From Pseudomonas taetrolens (GTDB lineage: Bacteria > Pseudomonadota > Gammaproteobacteria > Pseudomonadales > Pseudomonadaceae): DNA of 64,000 bases. The position numbers and the translations under genes are program-made. The DNA is taken from contig NZ_LS483370.1 in assembly GCF_900475285.1 (NCBI RefSeq), forward strand, positions 4,779,872 to 4,843,871. The letters run 5' to 3'. This document shows positions 41,326 to 55,237 of this stretch, piece after piece (the stretch's first letter is position 1; every line of letters begins with the position of its first letter). The notes under the pieces were generated by a model. The model was not told the DNA's origin. It saw only the letters and a list, made by a program, of their open reading frames with translations, and did no database searches.

Positions 41326-43124
41326 TGGTCTACGTCGGTACCTTTAAGCACTGCAACGTAGTAAGACAGCAGTTGCAGCGGGATGGTGTAAAGGATCGGG
41401 GCCAGCACATCATGAATATGCGGCATGTTGATCACATGCGTCCCGTCGCCATTGACCATGCCTGCCTGCTCATCCGCAAACACGACCAGTTCACCGCCAC
41501 GAGCACGGACTTCCTGCAGGTTGGATTTAAGCTTTTCCAGCAATTCATTGTTAGGTGCAACCGTCACCACTGGCATGTCGTTATCAACCAGCGCCAGCGG
41601 ACCATGCTTCAGCTCACCCGCCGGGTAAGCTTCTGCGTGGATGTACGAAATTTCTTTGAGCTTCAGTGCTCCTTCCATTGCTACCGGGAACTGAGCACCG
41701 CGGCCAAGGAACAAGGTGTGATGCTTGTCGGCAAACAGTTCGGCAACTTTTTCAATGATGCCGTCCATCGCCAACGCTTCGCCAAGGCGCGCAGGTAAAC
41801 GGCGCAGTTCCTCTACCAATTGAGCTTCGACGCCCTCTCCCAGGGTGCCGCGCACTTGACCCAGCGACAGTGTCAGCAGCAGCAAACCAACCAACTGAGT
41901 GGTGAAAGCTTTAGTCGAGGCGACGCCAATTTCGCGACCGGCTTGGGTCAGCAGTGTCAGGTCAGATTCACGCACCAGGGAACTGATCCCCACGTTGCAA
42001 ATCGCCAGGCTACCCAAGAAGCCCAGTTCTTTGGCATTACGCAGCGCCGCCAGGGTGTCGGCCGTTTCGCCCGATTGCGAGATCGAAACAAACAGTGTGT
42101 CCGGCTGGACCACTACTTTGCGATAACGGAACTCGCTCGCGACTTCGACCTGACACGGAATGCCCGCCAGTGCTTCAAGCCAGTAACGGGCAACCATCCC
42201 GGCATGGTAGCTCGTGCCACAGGCAACGATCTGAACATTGCGTACTTTGGCAAACAGTTCCGCGGCTTGTGGGCCGAAGGACTGAACCAGAACCTGATCC
42301 TGACCGAGACGGTTTTCCAGGGTGCGTTGTACAACGGCTGGTTGCTCGTGGATTTCCTTGAGCATGTAGTGACGGTACTCACCTTTATCAGCAGCTTCGG
42401 CACCATCACGGTACTGCACGGATTCACGCTGAACAGCCTGGCCATTTACATCCCAGATCTGCACGCTGTCGCGACGAATTTCTGCAATGTCGCCCTCTTC
42501 CAGGTACATGAAACGGTCAGTCACTTGACGCAGTGCCAATTGATCGGAGGCCAGGAAGTTTTCACCCAACCCCAAACCAATCACTAATGGGCTACCGCTA
42601 CGAGCAGCGACCAAGCGATCCGGTTGCTGCGCGCTGATCACAGCCAAACCGTAAGCACCGTGCAACTCTTTAACCGTCGCTTTCAGGGCTGTGGTCAGAT
42701 CACTGTTGTCTTTGAGCTTGTGATTGAGCAGGTGAGCAATGACTTCGGTATCAGTGTCAGAGGTAAATACATAACCCAACCCTTTGAGTTGCTCACGCAG
42801 GGCCTCATGGTTTTCAATGATGCCGTTGTGCACTACAGCCAGGTCAGAGCCAGAGAAGTGCGGGTGTGCATTGCGTTCGCACGGAGCACCATGAGTTGCC
42901 CAGCGAGTGTGAGCGATACCCAGACGGCCCGCCAAAGGCTCACCGGCCAGCGCTTGTTCCAGCTCGGAAACCTTACCGTTACGGCGCATGCGCTCTAGCG
43001 TGCCGTTGTTAGTAAAGACTGCAACACCTGCGCTGTCATAGCCCCGGTATTCGAGGCGTTTCAGGCCTTCGAGCAAAATGGCCGTGATATTACGTTCAGC
43101 AATTGCGCCTACGATTCCACACAT
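41289..43124 (-). CDS. glmS: Glucosamine-6-phosphate synthase
   Basis: 611 aa. [12 protein letters not shown] gives the Cys1 nucleophile of the class II glutaminase domain; [14 protein letters not shown] and [10 protein letters not shown] follow. The C-terminal half has two SIS domains ([14 protein letters not shown] near 305, [13 protein letters not shown] near 352). It makes glucosamine-6-phosphate from fructose-6-phosphate and glutamine, the first step toward UDP-GlcNAc. ATG 43124 follows AGGAGA. It lies downstream of glmR and glmU on the same strand, and its 3' end is the target of Tn7. Confidence 0.98.
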   Translation of the reverse strand: MCGIVGAIAERNITAILLEGLKRLEYRGYDSAGVAVFTNNGTLERMRRNGKVSELEQALAGEPLAGRLGIAHTRWATHGAPCERNAHPHFSGSDLAVVHNGIIENHEALREQLKGLGYVFTSDTDTEVIAHLLNHKLKDNSDLTTALKATVKELHGAYGLAVISAQQPDRLVAARSGSPLVIGLGLGENFLASDQLALRQVTDRFMYLEEGDIAEIRRDSVQIWDVNGQAVQRESVQYRDGAEAADKGEYRHYMLKEIHEQPAVVQRTLENRLGQDQVLVQSFGPQAAELFAKVRNVQIVACGTSYHAGMVARYWLEALAGIPCQVEVASEFRYRKVVVQPDTLFVSISQSGETADTLAALRNAKELGFLGSLAICNVGISSLVRESDLTLLTQAGREIGVASTKAFTTQLVGLLLLTLSLGQVRGTLGEGVEAQLVEELRRLPARLGEALAMDGIIEKVAELFADKHHTLFLGRGAQFPVAMEGALKLKEISYIHAEAYPAGELKHGPLALVDNDMPVVTVAPNNELLEKLKSNLQEVRARGGELVVFADEQAGMVNGDGTHVINMPHIHDVLAPILYTIPLQLLSYYVAVLKGTDVDQPRNLAKSVTVE

Positions 43125-43133
43125 AATGTTCTC

Positions 43134-43901
43134 CTAACTAACGGCGGCGCATAACAGTGTTATGCCCCGGGCCTGAATCTGTTCGCGCGCCTCTATCGGC
43201 AAGCGATCATCAGTAATAAGGGTATGGACACTGCTCCATGGCAGTTCCAGATTGGGTATCTTGCGACCAATCTTGTCGGATTCGACCATCACGATTACTT
43301 CACGCGCGACATCAGCCATGACCCGGCTCAGACCCAACAACTCGTTAAAAGTTGTCGTACCGCGCAACAGATCGATGCCGTCAGCGCCGATAAACAATTG
43401 ATCAAAGTCGTATGAGCGCAACACCTGTTCAGCTACCTGTCCCTGAAAGGACTCGGAATGGGGATCCCAGGTGCCACCCGTCATCAACAACACAGGTTCA
43501 TGTTCAAGCTCGCTTAACGCATTGGCGACATGCAGAGAGTTGGTCATTACCACCAGGCCAGGTTGTTGGCCCAACTGTGGAATCATCGCAGCCGTCGTAC
43601 TGCCGCTATCAATAATGATGCGAGCATGTTCTCGAATCAGTCCAACTGCCGCACGAGCAATTGCTTGCTTGTAATGGGAAACAGGCTGAGGAAGATCACT
43701 GACCAACTCTTGCGGCATGCTGATTGCTCCCCCATAACGCCGAAGCAGTAATCCGTTGCTTTCGAGGGCAGCCAAATCCTTGCGAATCGTCACCTCCGAC
43801 GTTTCGAAACGTTTGGCCAGCTCATCCACACTGACTTCGCCTTGCTGGGCGAGCAAAGCAAGGATGTTGTGTCTGCGTTGAGGCGTGTTGCGTTTCGACA
43901 T
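43134..43901 (-). CDS. glmR: DeoR-family regulator GlmR
   Basis: 255 aa. MSKRNTPQRRHNILALLAQQ starts a DeoR HTH (VSVDELAKRFETSEVTIRKD at about 24-43), followed by a DeoRC sensor domain with DSGSTTAAMIP near 98 and GTTTFNEL near 190. The start at ATG 43901 matches P. aeruginosa GlmR; the frame is open for 31 codons upstream. GlmR controls amino-sugar precursor supply and influences antibiotic susceptibility in P. aeruginosa. It ends 9 bases before glmS. Confidence 0.92.
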   Translation of the reverse strand: MSKRNTPQRRHNILALLAQQGEVSVDELAKRFETSEVTIRKDLAALESNGLLLRRYGGAISMPQELVSDLPQPVSHYKQAIARAAVGLIREHARIIIDSGSTTAAMIPQLGQQPGLVVMTNSLHVANALSELEHEPVLLMTGGTWDPHSESFQGQVAEQVLRSYDFDQLFIGADGIDLLRGTTTFNELLGLSRVMADVAREVIVMVESDKIGRKIPNLELPWSSVHTLITDDRLPIEAREQIQARGITLLCAAVS

Positions 43902-44044
43902 GGTGCTTAAGTTTCGTTTCGAAAGATAACGAAAGCAATAAGACCTTATCTCGAAATTCTCGTCAAGAAATTGTTGAGATAATTTTCTGTGCATAACTCA
44001 ATAAAAAGCCGTGTTACCGGGCGTTCAAACGAGTTAACGAGACA

Positions 44045-44085
44045 ACACAAAAAAGCCTTATCCACAGACAGCGGATAAGGCTTTT
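44045..44085 (-). terminator. Terminator of glmU
   Basis: Perfect 13-bp stem AAAAGCCTTATCC / GGATAAGGCTTTT; on the minus strand it runs into TTTTTTG. The loop side contains a TTATCCACA DnaA-type box (44058-44066). Confidence 0.92.
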
Positions 44086-44167
44086 ATATAAGGTACTGAT
44101 TTTAAACAGTTATACGATAACTTGAATTACTCACAAGCAAGGCTTGCTGGCTTGTGGATAACATTCT

Positions 44168-45535
44168 TCAAGGCTTTGGCAGCTTAACCGGACGCTTCCA
44201 GCCATCAATGTTGCGCTGGCGTGCGCGGCCAACCGCCAGTTGCTCAGCGGCCACATTCTGATTGATCGTTGAACCGGCTGCAGTCGTTGCACCATTGGAG
44301 ATATCCACAGGAGCAACCAGCGAGTTGTTCGAACCAATGAAAACATCAGCGCCCAAGACGGTTTTCCACTTGTTGGCGCCATCATAGTTACAGGTGATGG
44401 TCCCCGCACCAATGTTGGTACGCGGTCCGACTTCGGCATCACCCAGGTACGTCAGATGACCACATTTGGCACCCTCACCGAGGTGGGCATTTTTCAGCTC
44501 AACAAAGTTACCCACATGGGCACCGGCATCGAGCACGGTGCCGGGGCGCAAGCGGGCAAATGGGCCAGCATCACTGCCCTCGCCCATAACAGCACCATCG
44601 AGGTGGCTGTTGGCTTTAACCACGACCCCCTTGCGTAAAGTGCTGTCTTTGATCACGCAGTTAGGACCAATGATCACGTCGTCCTCGATAACCACTCGAC
44701 CTTCAAGAATCACGTTGATATCGATCAGCACATCGCGGCCAACCGTGACCTCGCCGCGAACATCGAAACGCGCCGGATCACGCAAGGTCACGCCCAGCGC
44801 CATCAGTCGACGGGCTTCACGTTGCTGGTAGTGACGTTCCAGCTCAGAGAGCTGTTTACGGTCGTTGGCGCCCTGCACTTCCATTGCGTCGTGGGGATGT
44901 TCAGTCGCAACCACCAGACCATCGCTGACCGCCATGGCGATAACGTCTGTCAGATAATACTCGCCCTGGGCATTGTTATTCGACAGCCGGCCCATCCAGT
45001 CACCCAGACGATTGGCCGGTAATGCGAGGATGCCAGTGTTGCCTTCGGTGATAGCTCGCTCGGCTTCACTCGCATCCTTGTGCTCAACGATTGCGCACAC
45101 CTTGCCATTGGCATCTCGCACAATTCGACCGTAACCCGTTGGATCTTCCAGGTTAACCGTCAGCAGCCCCAATTGCTCCGAGCCGACTTGCTTGAGCAGA
45201 CGATGCAGCGTCTCGACTTCGATCAGGGGTACATCGCCGTACAAGATCAGCACGTTCTGAGCAGTCAAAAATGGCAGGGCCTGTGCAACGGCATGCCCTG
45301 TGCCCAATTGCTTGTCTTGCAGGACGAAGTTCAGATCATCCGCCGCAAGGCGTTCACGAACCAATTCGGCACCGTGACCGATCACCACATGAATACCGGT
45401 TGGCTTGAGCTGCCGGGCGCTGTGGATAACATGGCCAAGCATGGAGTTGCCTGCAACGGGGTGCAGAACCTTGGGCAGCGCCGAACGCATCCGGGTGCCC
45501 TGCCCTGCAGCGAGAATAACAATATCGAGAGACAT
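44168..45535 (-). CDS. glmU: Bifunctional GlmU (glucosamine-1-P acetyltransferase and GlcNAc-1-P uridyltransferase)
   Basis: 455 aa. The N-terminal pyrophosphorylase begins [20 protein letters not shown] with [10 protein letters not shown]; the C-terminal left-handed beta helix (about 250-455) has hexapeptide repeats and the acetyltransferase active-site stretch [19 protein letters not shown]. It makes UDP-GlcNAc for peptidoglycan and LPS. It follows the atp operon terminator and precedes glmR and glmS on the same strand, the conserved amino-sugar locus. Confidence 0.98.
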   Translation of the reverse strand: MSLDIVILAAGQGTRMRSALPKVLHPVAGNSMLGHVIHSARQLKPTGIHVVIGHGAELVRERLAADDLNFVLQDKQLGTGHAVAQALPFLTAQNVLILYGDVPLIEVETLHRLLKQVGSEQLGLLTVNLEDPTGYGRIVRDANGKVCAIVEHKDASEAERAITEGNTGILALPANRLGDWMGRLSNNNAQGEYYLTDVIAMAVSDGLVVATEHPHDAMEVQGANDRKQLSELERHYQQREARRLMALGVTLRDPARFDVRGEVTVGRDVLIDINVILEGRVVIEDDVIIGPNCVIKDSTLRKGVVVKANSHLDGAVMGEGSDAGPFARLRPGTVLDAGAHVGNFVELKNAHLGEGAKCGHLTYLGDAEVGPRTNIGAGTITCNYDGANKWKTVLGADVFIGSNNSLVAPVDISNGATTAAGSTINQNVAAEQLAVGRARQRNIDGWKRPVKLPKP

Positions 45536-45595
45536 GACTGGCTACCAATCCTGGGTGGTCAGCGACTGTGACCAAAAAGTATTTCGCGGAAAAAG

Positions 45596-45623
45596 AAAAA
45601 GGGTAGCCGAGGCTACCCTTTTT
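45596..45623 (-). terminator. Terminator of the atp operon
   Basis: Perfect 13-bp stem AAAAAGGGTAGCC / GGCTACCCTTTTT with the T-run extended on the minus strand (TTTTTCTTTTT). Confidence 0.95.
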
Positions 45624-45650
45624 AATCAATCACACAATGAAGCAGACAGC

Positions 45651-46076
45651 TTAGCCGCCGAACTTCTTGCGGATTTGCTGGACGGTGCGCAGCTGAGCTG
45701 CGGCCTCGGCCAGACGTGCAGCAGCAGATCCGTAATCGAAATCTGCGCCTTTTTCATTCAGGGCCTTCTCAGCAGCCTTAACGGCTTCCTGAGCGGAGGC
45801 TTCATCCAGGTCGGCAGCACGTTGCACAGTGTCGGCAAGAACCTTGACCATGTTCGGCTGAACCTCGAGGTAACCACCGGAGATGTAAAACACCTCGGCT
45901 TCCCCACCCTGTTTGATCAGGCGGATTGGACCTGGCTTGAGTTCAGTGATCAGCGGAGCGTGACCCAGAGCGATACCAAGATCACCCAGGCTGCCGTGTG
46001 CAATCACCATCTCAACCAGACCGGAGAAAATTTCTCCTTCCGCGCTGACGATATCGCAATGGACTGTCATAGCCAT
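45651..46076 (-). CDS. atpC: ATP synthase epsilon subunit
   Basis: 141 aa. [19 protein letters not shown] opens the N-terminal beta-sandwich ([11 protein letters not shown] near 40), and a two-helix C-terminal hairpin ([14 protein letters not shown]) follows. Epsilon is part of the F1 central stalk and can inhibit ATP hydrolysis. Last gene of atpIBEFHAGDC; 44 bases after atpD. Confidence 0.97.
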   Translation of the reverse strand: MAMTVHCDIVSAEGEIFSGLVEMVIAHGSLGDLGIALGHAPLITELKPGPIRLIKQGGEAEVFYISGGYLEVQPNMVKVLADTVQRAADLDEASAQEAVKAAEKALNEKGADFDYGSAAARLAEAAAQLRTVQQIRKKFGG

Positions 46077-46120
46077 CTGCTTGCCTCAACCTGATTAGCG
46101 CCCGTTGCCGGGCGCCGGGA

Positions 46121-47524
<1,404 letters not shown>

Positions 47525-48385
47525 TTAAACCGCGGCAGCGCCGCCGACGATTTCCGAGATCTCTTGGGTGATCGCAGCCTGACGCGCCTTGTTGTAGATC
47601 AGCTGCAAATCGCTGATCAAATCACCGGCGTTGTCGGTAGCGTTCTTCATTGCGATCATCCGCGCAGCTTGTTCAGCCGCGTTGTTCTCGACCACCGCCT
47701 GGTACACCTGCGACTCCACGTAGCGCACCATCAAGCCGTCAAGCAGCTCTTTGGCGTCTGGTTCGTAGAGGTAGTCCCAGTGGTGCTTGAGTTCTTGATC
47801 CGCGGTCGCCACCAATGGAATCAACTGCTCCACGGTAGGCTGTTGCGTCATGGTGTTGATGAACTTGTTGGATACCACGGACAGGCGGTCAATACGGCCT
47901 TCCAGGTAAGCATCCAGCATCACCTTGACGCTGCCGATCAAGTCATTGATCGACGGTTCTTCACCCAGGTGGCTGATAGCTGCAACGACGTTACCGCCGA
48001 AGTTGCGGAAAAAGGCCGCACCCTTGCTACCAACAACGCACAGATCAATCTCGACGCCGTTATCGCGGTTTACCGCCATGTCCTTGACCAGGGCCTTGAA
48101 CAGGTTGGTATTCAAACCACCACACAAACCACGGTCACTGCTCACAACCACATAACCAGCACGCTTAACTTCGCGGTCGATCATGAATGGGTGGCGGTAT
48201 TCCGGGTTGGCGTTGGCCAAATGCCCAATAACCTGGCGAATACGCTCCGCATAAGGACGGCTAGCAGCCATGCGCATTTGTGCCTTGCGCATTTTGCTGA
48301 CCGCCACTTTTTCCATGGCGCTGGTAATTTTTTGCGTGCTTTTGATGCTCGCAATCTTACTGCGAATCTCTTTTGCGCCTGCCAT
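47525..48385 (-). CDS. atpG: ATP synthase gamma subunit
   Basis: 286 aa. The N-terminal helix [20 protein letters not shown] and the terminal [19 protein letters not shown] form the rotating coiled coil; [13 protein letters not shown] near 78 is a family signature. It couples proton flow to catalysis as the F1 rotor. Confidence 0.98.
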   Translation of the reverse strand: MAGAKEIRSKIASIKSTQKITSAMEKVAVSKMRKAQMRMAASRPYAERIRQVIGHLANANPEYRHPFMIDREVKRAGYVVVSSDRGLCGGLNTNLFKALVKDMAVNRDNGVEIDLCVVGSKGAAFFRNFGGNVVAAISHLGEEPSINDLIGSVKVMLDAYLEGRIDRLSVVSNKFINTMTQQPTVEQLIPLVATADQELKHHWDYLYEPDAKELLDGLMVRYVESQVYQAVVENNAAEQAARMIAMKNATDNAGDLISDLQLIYNKARQAAITQEISEIVGGAAAV

Positions 48386-48435
48386 GTAACACCTATCAGG
48401 TTAGCAAGCGGGAGCCTTGCGGCTCCCGCTGCGGC

Positions 48436-49980
48436 TTACCAGGTTTGGGTGGCCTTGAACTTCTCGATACCGGCTTTCATGCCAGCATCGATGTCGTCAT
48501 TGAAGTCACCTTTAACGTTGATCTTCGCCATCAATTCGGCGTGATCGCGGTTGAAGTAAGCAATCAGCGCTTGTTCAAAGCTGCCTACCTTGGCGATTTC
48601 GACGTCAGTCAGGAACCCACGCTCAGCGGCATACAGCGACAACGCCATGTCAGCGATCGACATTGGGGCGTATTGCTTCTGCTTCATCAGCTCGGTAACG
48701 CGCTGACCATGCTCAAGTTGCTTACGGGTCGCTTCGTCCAGGTCAGAAGCAAACTGGGCGAATGCCGCCAGTTCACGGTACTGAGCCAGAGCGGTACGGA
48801 TACCACCGGAGAGCTTCTTGATGATCTTGGTCTGAGCGGCACCACCCACACGGGATACCGAAACACCGGCGTTCACAGCAGGACGGATCCCGGAGTTGAA
48901 CATGGCCGATTCCAGGAAGATCTGACCGTCAGTGATGGAAATCACGTTGGTCGGAACGAACGCGGAAACGTCGCCAGCCTGGGTTTCGATGATCGGCAAT
49001 GCGGTCAGGGAACCGGTTTTGCCGGTCACTGCGCCATTGGTGAACTTCTCTACGTACTCTTCCGAAACGCGGGATGCGCGCTCCAGCAGACGGGAGTGGA
49101 GATAGAACACGTCGCCTGGGTAAGCTTCACGGCCTGGTGGACGGCGCAGCAACAGGGAAATCTGACGATAAGCCACTGCTTGCTTGGACAGATCGTCATA
49201 AACGATCAGCGCGTCTTCACCGCGGTCGCGGAAGAATTCACCCATGGTGCAACCGGAGTACGGTGCCAGGAATTGCAGCGCAGGAGATTCGGAAGCACTG
49301 GCAGCCACGATGATCGTGTTGGCCAGGGCGCCGTTTTCTTCCAGCTTGCGAACAACGTTGGCGATGGTCGATTGCTTCTGACCAATAGCTACGTAGACGC
49401 AGAAAATGCCGCTGTTCTTCTGGTTGATGATCGCGTCGATCGCCAGAGCGGTTTTACCGATCTGACGGTCACCGATGATCAGCTCACGCTGGCCACGGCC
49501 GACTGGAATCATGGCATCGACAGCCTTGTAGCCAGTCTGTACAGGCTGGTCTACCGACTTACGCCAGATCACGCCTGGAGCAACTTTCTCGACTGCATCA
49601 GTCTCGGTGTTGTTCAGCGGACCTTTGCCGTCAACTGGGTTACCCAGTGCATCAACCACGCGACCCAGCAGTTCCTTACCAACCGGAACTTCCAGGATGC
49701 GGCCTGTGCACTTGGCGCTCATGCCTTCAGCAAGAGAGGTGTACGCGCCCAATACAACGGCACCTACAGAGTCTTGCTCCAGGTTGAGGGCCATACCGTA
49801 GACGCCGCCCGGAAACTCGATCATCTCGCCGTACATTACGTCGGCCAGACCGTGAATCCGCACGATGCCGTCAGATACGCTGACGACAGTGCCTTCGTTA
49901 CGGGCTTGGGAGGTCACATCGAGTTTGTCGATGCGGCCCTTGATAATTTCACTTATTTCGGAAGGATTGAGTTGCTGCAT
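48436..49980 (-). CDS. atpA: ATP synthase alpha subunit
   Basis: 514 aa. Walker [16 protein letters not shown] (about 169) and the signature [11 protein letters not shown] (about 365) are present; the N-terminus [18 protein letters not shown] is usual. It forms the alpha3beta3 hexamer of F1 with AtpD. Located between atpH (21 bases) and atpG. Confidence 0.99.
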   Translation of the reverse strand: MQQLNPSEISEIIKGRIDKLDVTSQARNEGTVVSVSDGIVRIHGLADVMYGEMIEFPGGVYGMALNLEQDSVGAVVLGAYTSLAEGMSAKCTGRILEVPVGKELLGRVVDALGNPVDGKGPLNNTETDAVEKVAPGVIWRKSVDQPVQTGYKAVDAMIPVGRGQRELIIGDRQIGKTALAIDAIINQKNSGIFCVYVAIGQKQSTIANVVRKLEENGALANTIIVAASASESPALQFLAPYSGCTMGEFFRDRGEDALIVYDDLSKQAVAYRQISLLLRRPPGREAYPGDVFYLHSRLLERASRVSEEYVEKFTNGAVTGKTGSLTALPIIETQAGDVSAFVPTNVISITDGQIFLESAMFNSGIRPAVNAGVSVSRVGGAAQTKIIKKLSGGIRTALAQYRELAAFAQFASDLDEATRKQLEHGQRVTELMKQKQYAPMSIADMALSLYAAERGFLTDVEIAKVGSFEQALIAYFNRDHAELMAKINVKGDFNDDIDAGMKAGIEKFKATQTW

Positions 49981-50001
49981 TGCTCTGCTGCCCCTTCAAA
50001 C

Positions 50002-50538
50002 TCAAGATTTCAATGCTTCGGCAAGATTCGCGAGTTTCCCGCGGATCGAGCCATCGATAACCAGGTCGCCGGCGCGAATGACAACACCCCCAATGAGGGA
50101 TGAATCTTCCGCAACTTGCAGGCGCACTTCCCGGTTGAGTCGTGCACTGAGAACCTTGGCGAGTTTGTCTTGCTGTTCTTGGTCCAATGCAAAAGCACTG
50201 ATCACTTCTACGTCTACCGACTTCTCTTGTTCAGCCTTGTACAGGTCAAACAGAGCGGCGATCTCCGGCAATAGCGGGAGACGGTCGTTTTCGGCAACGA
50301 CGTGGATGAAGTTCTGCACTTTTGCATCGAACTTGTCGCCACACACGTCAATAAACGTGGCGGCCTTTTGTGCGCTCGTCAGTCGCGGGGCCTTGAGCAC
50401 GCGCTGCATAGTGTCGTCTTGCGACACTGCTGCAGCCAGGCCGAGCATGGCTGACCAAGAGGCCAGTTGCTGGTGGGCCTGGGCGTGCTCGAAGGCTGCC
50501 TTAGCGTAAGGTCGGGCCAACGTGGTCAATTCTGCCAT
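50002..50538 (-). CDS. atpH: ATP synthase delta subunit
   Basis: 178 aa, all-helical N-domain ([15 protein letters not shown]) and the conserved C-terminal [22 protein letters not shown]. It links the peripheral stalk (AtpF) to the top of F1. Usual length. Confidence 0.97.
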   Translation of the reverse strand: MAELTTLARPYAKAAFEHAQAHQQLASWSAMLGLAAAVSQDDTMQRVLKAPRLTSAQKAATFIDVCGDKFDAKVQNFIHVVAENDRLPLLPEIAALFDLYKAEQEKSVDVEVISAFALDQEQQDKLAKVLSARLNREVRLQVAEDSSLIGGVVIRAGDLVIDGSIRGKLANLAEALKS

Positions 50539-50550
50539 GATCGCCCTCGC

Positions 50551-51021
50551 TTAAATTTCAGCAGCCAGTTTGTTAACCAGCTCCGCGTGCGCGTTTTGAT
50601 CGATTGTGGCACCCAGGATCTTTTCAGCGCCTTCAACGGCCAGGCCACCCAATTGGGTACGCAGCGCGTCTTTGACACTGTTGAGTTCCTGTTCGATCTC
50701 GGCCTGAGCCTGAGCCTTCACACGGTCAGCTTCAACGCGAGCCTGTTCACGGGCTTCGTCTACTATCTGAGTACCGCGTTTCTTGGCTTGCTCAATGATT
50801 TCAGCTGCTTGAGCCTTAGCTTCACGCAGTTGCTGACCCACTTTATCTTGGGCCAACTCCAGGTCGCGAGCTGCTCGGTTAGCAGCGTCCAGTCCAGCCG
50901 CAATCTTCTTCTGACGTTCTTGCAATGCCGCGATGACCGGAGGCCACACGAACTTCATGCAAAACAGTACAAAAATGAAGAACGCAACGGACTGGCCAAT
51001 CAGGGTTGCATTAATGTTCAC
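50551..51021 (-). CDS. atpF: ATP synthase subunit b
   Basis: 156 aa. One N-terminal membrane helix ([20 protein letters not shown]) then a long alanine/glutamine-rich coiled coil forming the peripheral stalk dimer. Position between atpE and atpH is standard. Confidence 0.97.
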   Translation of the reverse strand: MNINATLIGQSVAFFIFVLFCMKFVWPPVIAALQERQKKIAAGLDAANRAARDLELAQDKVGQQLREAKAQAAEIIEQAKKRGTQIVDEAREQARVEADRVKAQAQAEIEQELNSVKDALRTQLGGLAVEGAEKILGATIDQNAHAELVNKLAAEI

Positions 51022-51078
51022 GCCAACACCTCGCTCGTTCGTTGTCCATCACTCTAATCAACTCGAAAATTCGAGTGA

Positions 51079-51351
<273 letters not shown>

Positions 51352-51412
51352 TTACGTCGTATGGTTTAGGTTTTTAGATTAAAGCGGTAAAACAAAAAAT
51401 CATTTTGCGACG

Positions 51413-51458
51413 CCCTCTCGCCGAAGCGAGAGGGGCACCAGACTCGCCGAAGCGGGTC
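51413..51458 (-). promoter_or_regulatory. Two UUCG-tetraloop hairpins in the atpB-atpE spacer
   Basis: On the minus-strand mRNA: GACCCGC-UUCG-GCGAGUC (51441-51458) just after the atpB stop, and CCCUCUCG-CUUCGG-CGAGAGGG (51413-51434) six bases later. Very stable loops. No U-run follows, so they are more likely to protect or process the mRNA than to end it. A role in the known high expression of the c subunit is inferred. Confidence 0.6.
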
Positions 51459-52752
<1,294 letters not shown>

Positions 52753-52900
52753 CACAACTGCTCCTCAAAGGTCGGCTACCAAAAACAAAAAACTTGGCAT
52801 AATTTGTGCCGACAAAATGCGCGCAGAGTATAGGGGCGCTTAAGCCCCTATTCAACTGTCAGGTAGTGATTTCCGACTACGCGCTACATAAGGAATTGTT

Positions 52901-53773
52901 TCAGCGAATGTGAGCAAGCACCCCTTGAAGCTCATCAAGAGAGTTATAACCAATTACTAACTGGCCCTTTCCCTTCTTGCCGTGGCGGATCTGCACCGCA
53001 GAGCCAAGGCGCTCGGCCAAACGCTGTTCCAGCCTGGCGATATCCGGATCCGGTTTAACCGGTTCAGCAGGCTCTTGTTTACCGCTCAACCACTGGCGAA
53101 CCAGGGCTTCGGTCTGACGTACTGTCAGACCGCGTGCGACAACGTGTCGCGCCCCTTCTACCTGTTGAGTTTCAGGTAAACCCAGCAATGCTCGTGCATG
53201 ACCCATTTCAAGGTCACCATGGGAAAGCATGGTCTTGATGACTTCAGGCAGTGAAATCAATCGCAACAAGTTGGCCACAGAGACCCGTGACTTACCCACA
53301 GCGTCGGCCACTTGTTGTTGAGTCAACTGAAACTCTTGCTGCAAACGCTGCAAGGCTACCGCTTCTTCAATCGGGTTAAGGTCTTCACGCTGAATGTTTT
53401 CGATCAACGCCATCGCAATGGCGGTTTCATCCGGCACATCACGAACCATTGCAGGAATGGTGTCCTTGCCCGCCTGCTGGCTAGCGCGCCAGCGGCGTTC
53501 ACCGGCAATGATCTCAAAGCGATTGCCCGCGATAGGACGAACCACAATCGGCTGCATCACACCTTGGGTCTTGATCGAGTTCGCCAGTTCTTCGAGCGCT
53601 TGCGGGTCCATGTCGCGACGAGGCTGGTATTTACCACGCTGAATCAGATCCAGTGGCAAATGTTGCAGTTCGCTTTGATCAACCTTGACCGCTTGTTCTT
53701 CCAGCGAGCTGACCGTTGGACCACTCAGGAGTGCGTCCAGTCCGCGTCCGAGACCTCGTTTCTTGACGGCCAT
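52901..53773 (-). CDS. parB: Chromosome partitioning protein ParB (CTPase, parS binding)
   Basis: 290 aa. KKRGLGRGLDALL opens the N-terminal ParA-activating segment; IAGERRWRASQQAG (about 90) is the CTP-binding GERRxRA motif; QQQVADAVGKSRVSVANLLR (about 150) is the parS-binding HTH; the C-terminal dimer domain ends the protein. It loads at parS, as found at 34571, and spreads as a CTP clamp. It follows parA by 9 bases. Confidence 0.98.
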   Translation of the reverse strand: MAVKKRGLGRGLDALLSGPTVSSLEEQAVKVDQSELQHLPLDLIQRGKYQPRRDMDPQALEELANSIKTQGVMQPIVVRPIAGNRFEIIAGERRWRASQQAGKDTIPAMVRDVPDETAIAMALIENIQREDLNPIEEAVALQRLQQEFQLTQQQVADAVGKSRVSVANLLRLISLPEVIKTMLSHGDLEMGHARALLGLPETQQVEGARHVVARGLTVRQTEALVRQWLSGKQEPAEPVKPDPDIARLEQRLAERLGSAVQIRHGKKGKGQLVIGYNSLDELQGVLAHIR

Positions 53774-53782
53774 GGGATTTCC

Positions 53783-54574
53783 TTAAGTTGGCTGAGGAGT
53801 GCGAGGGGAGCGACGTTGACGACGAACCACTTCACCCGCCAGGGCCAGGTAAGCAATCGCGCCACGGGAGTTTTTGTCATACGCCAGCGCCGGCATGCCA
53901 TAGCTTGGAGCTTCAGCCAGACGAATATTGCGCGGAATTACGGTGTCGTAGAGTTGCTCGCCGAAGTGTTCCTTGAGCTGGCCAGAAACATCATTCATCA
54001 GGCTCAGGCGTGGATCGAACATGGTTCTCAACAGGCCTTCAACCTTCAGGTTGGGATTCAGCAACTCAGCGATTCGCTTGATGTTATCCACAAGGTCGCT
54101 CAAGCCTTCAAGCGCGAAGTACTCGCACTGCATGGGGATAATGACCCCATCGGCTGCAACCAGGGCGTTCAAGGTCAACATCGACAGTGAAGGCGGGCAA
54201 TCGATCAGAATGAAATCGTAGCTTTCACGAACCGGCGCCAGCGCCGTGCGCAGACGGCTTTCCTTCATCTGCATTTCAAGCAGTACGACTTCAGCTGCGG
54301 TCAGGTCGCGGTTAGCCGGCAACAGCTGGTAACCACCGTGCTCGGAGTAGTGCATGGCCTGAGCCAGGTCACATTCTCCGATCAACAGGTCATAAACCGA
54401 ATTCTCAAGACCGTGCTTATCCACACCGCTACCCATGGTGGCGTTGCCTTGTGGATCGAGGTCGATCAACAGCACCCGGCGCTTGGTGGCCACCAGAGAT
54501 GCTGCGAGGTTGATACAGGTGGTGGTCTTACCCACACCACCCTTTTGGTTCGCTATTGCGAATACCTTAGCCAT
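53783..54574 (-). CDS. parA: Chromosome partitioning ATPase ParA (Soj)
   Basis: 263 aa from ATG 54574 (MAKVFAIANQKGGVGKTTT); the frame upstream offers only a TTG. The deviant Walker A is KGGVGKTTT, with LLIDLDPQGNA and DFILIDCPPSLSMLTLNAL following. It binds DNA non-specifically as an ATP dimer and pulls ParB-parS complexes. It lies between rsmG and parB in the conserved origin-proximal order. Confidence 0.98.
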   Translation of the reverse strand: MAKVFAIANQKGGVGKTTTCINLAASLVATKRRVLLIDLDPQGNATMGSGVDKHGLENSVYDLLIGECDLAQAMHYSEHGGYQLLPANRDLTAAEVVLLEMQMKESRLRTALAPVRESYDFILIDCPPSLSMLTLNALVAADGVIIPMQCEYFALEGLSDLVDNIKRIAELLNPNLKVEGLLRTMFDPRLSLMNDVSGQLKEHFGEQLYDTVIPRNIRLAEAPSYGMPALAYDKNSRGAIAYLALAGEVVRRQRRSPRTPQPT

Positions 54575-54592
54575 TCTTGCTTGCGTTCCCAA

Positions 54593-55237
54593 TCATGCCG
54601 TGCGGCGCAGTATCAGCAGATGGCGTTGGCCTTGGCAACCTGGAACGGTCAAGGCGTGTTCGCTATCTAGACGAAAATCAGACGGCAATGCTACCAGCTC
54701 ATCAGCCGGATGAACGCCCTTCATTGCTAACCAGCGCGTTTCGCTGTTGCCCAGGTGGCGTGTCCAGTTGCTGAAGTTTTCCATGCTGCTGAAAGCCCTG
54801 GAAACAATTCCAGTGAACGGCAACTCGGGCTGATAAGCCTCGACCCGGCTGTGGATAACTTGAAGATTGTCCAGTTTTAGCTCAAGTTTCACTTGAGTCA
54901 GAAAGCGGGTCTTCTTGCCGTTACTGTCCAGGCAGGTGACTTGCGACTCCGGAAACAGGATTGCCAGAGGTATACCCGGCATGCCGCCGCCACTGCCAAC
55001 ATCCAGCCAACGGCCGTCTTCGATGAAAGACATTACGCTCAGGCTGTCGAGCAAATGCCGCGACACCATTTCGTCCGGGTTACGCACAGCCGTGAGGTTG
55101 TAGGCCTTGTTCCATTTGATCAACAGAGCGAGATAAGCCAGCAGTTGCTGGTGCTGGCTTTCGGTCAGGTTGACGCCCAATTGGCGCGCACCTGTAGATA
55201 ACTCTTCGGCGTGTTGTGCAGTGACCAGCGAACTCAA
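54593..55237 (-). CDS. rsmG: 16S rRNA m7G527 methyltransferase RsmG (GidB)
   Basis: 214 aa from a TTG start at 55237-55235 that overlaps the mnmG stop (TTGA); GGAG in the mnmG end is at proper distance. The SAM-binding loop is [18 protein letters not shown] (about 77), with RHLLDSLSV before and [11 protein letters not shown] later. It methylates G527 in the 530 loop of 16S rRNA; loss gives low streptomycin resistance. No ATG exists near the family start. Confidence 0.93.
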   Translation of the reverse strand: MSSLVTAQHAEELSTGARQLGVNLTESQHQQLLAYLALLIKWNKAYNLTAVRNPDEMVSRHLLDSLSVMSFIEDGRWLDVGSGGGMPGIPLAILFPESQVTCLDSNGKKTRFLTQVKLELKLDNLQVIHSRVEAYQPELPFTGIVSRAFSSMENFSNWTRHLGNSETRWLAMKGVHPADELVALPSDFRLDSEHALTVPGCQGQRHLLILRRTA

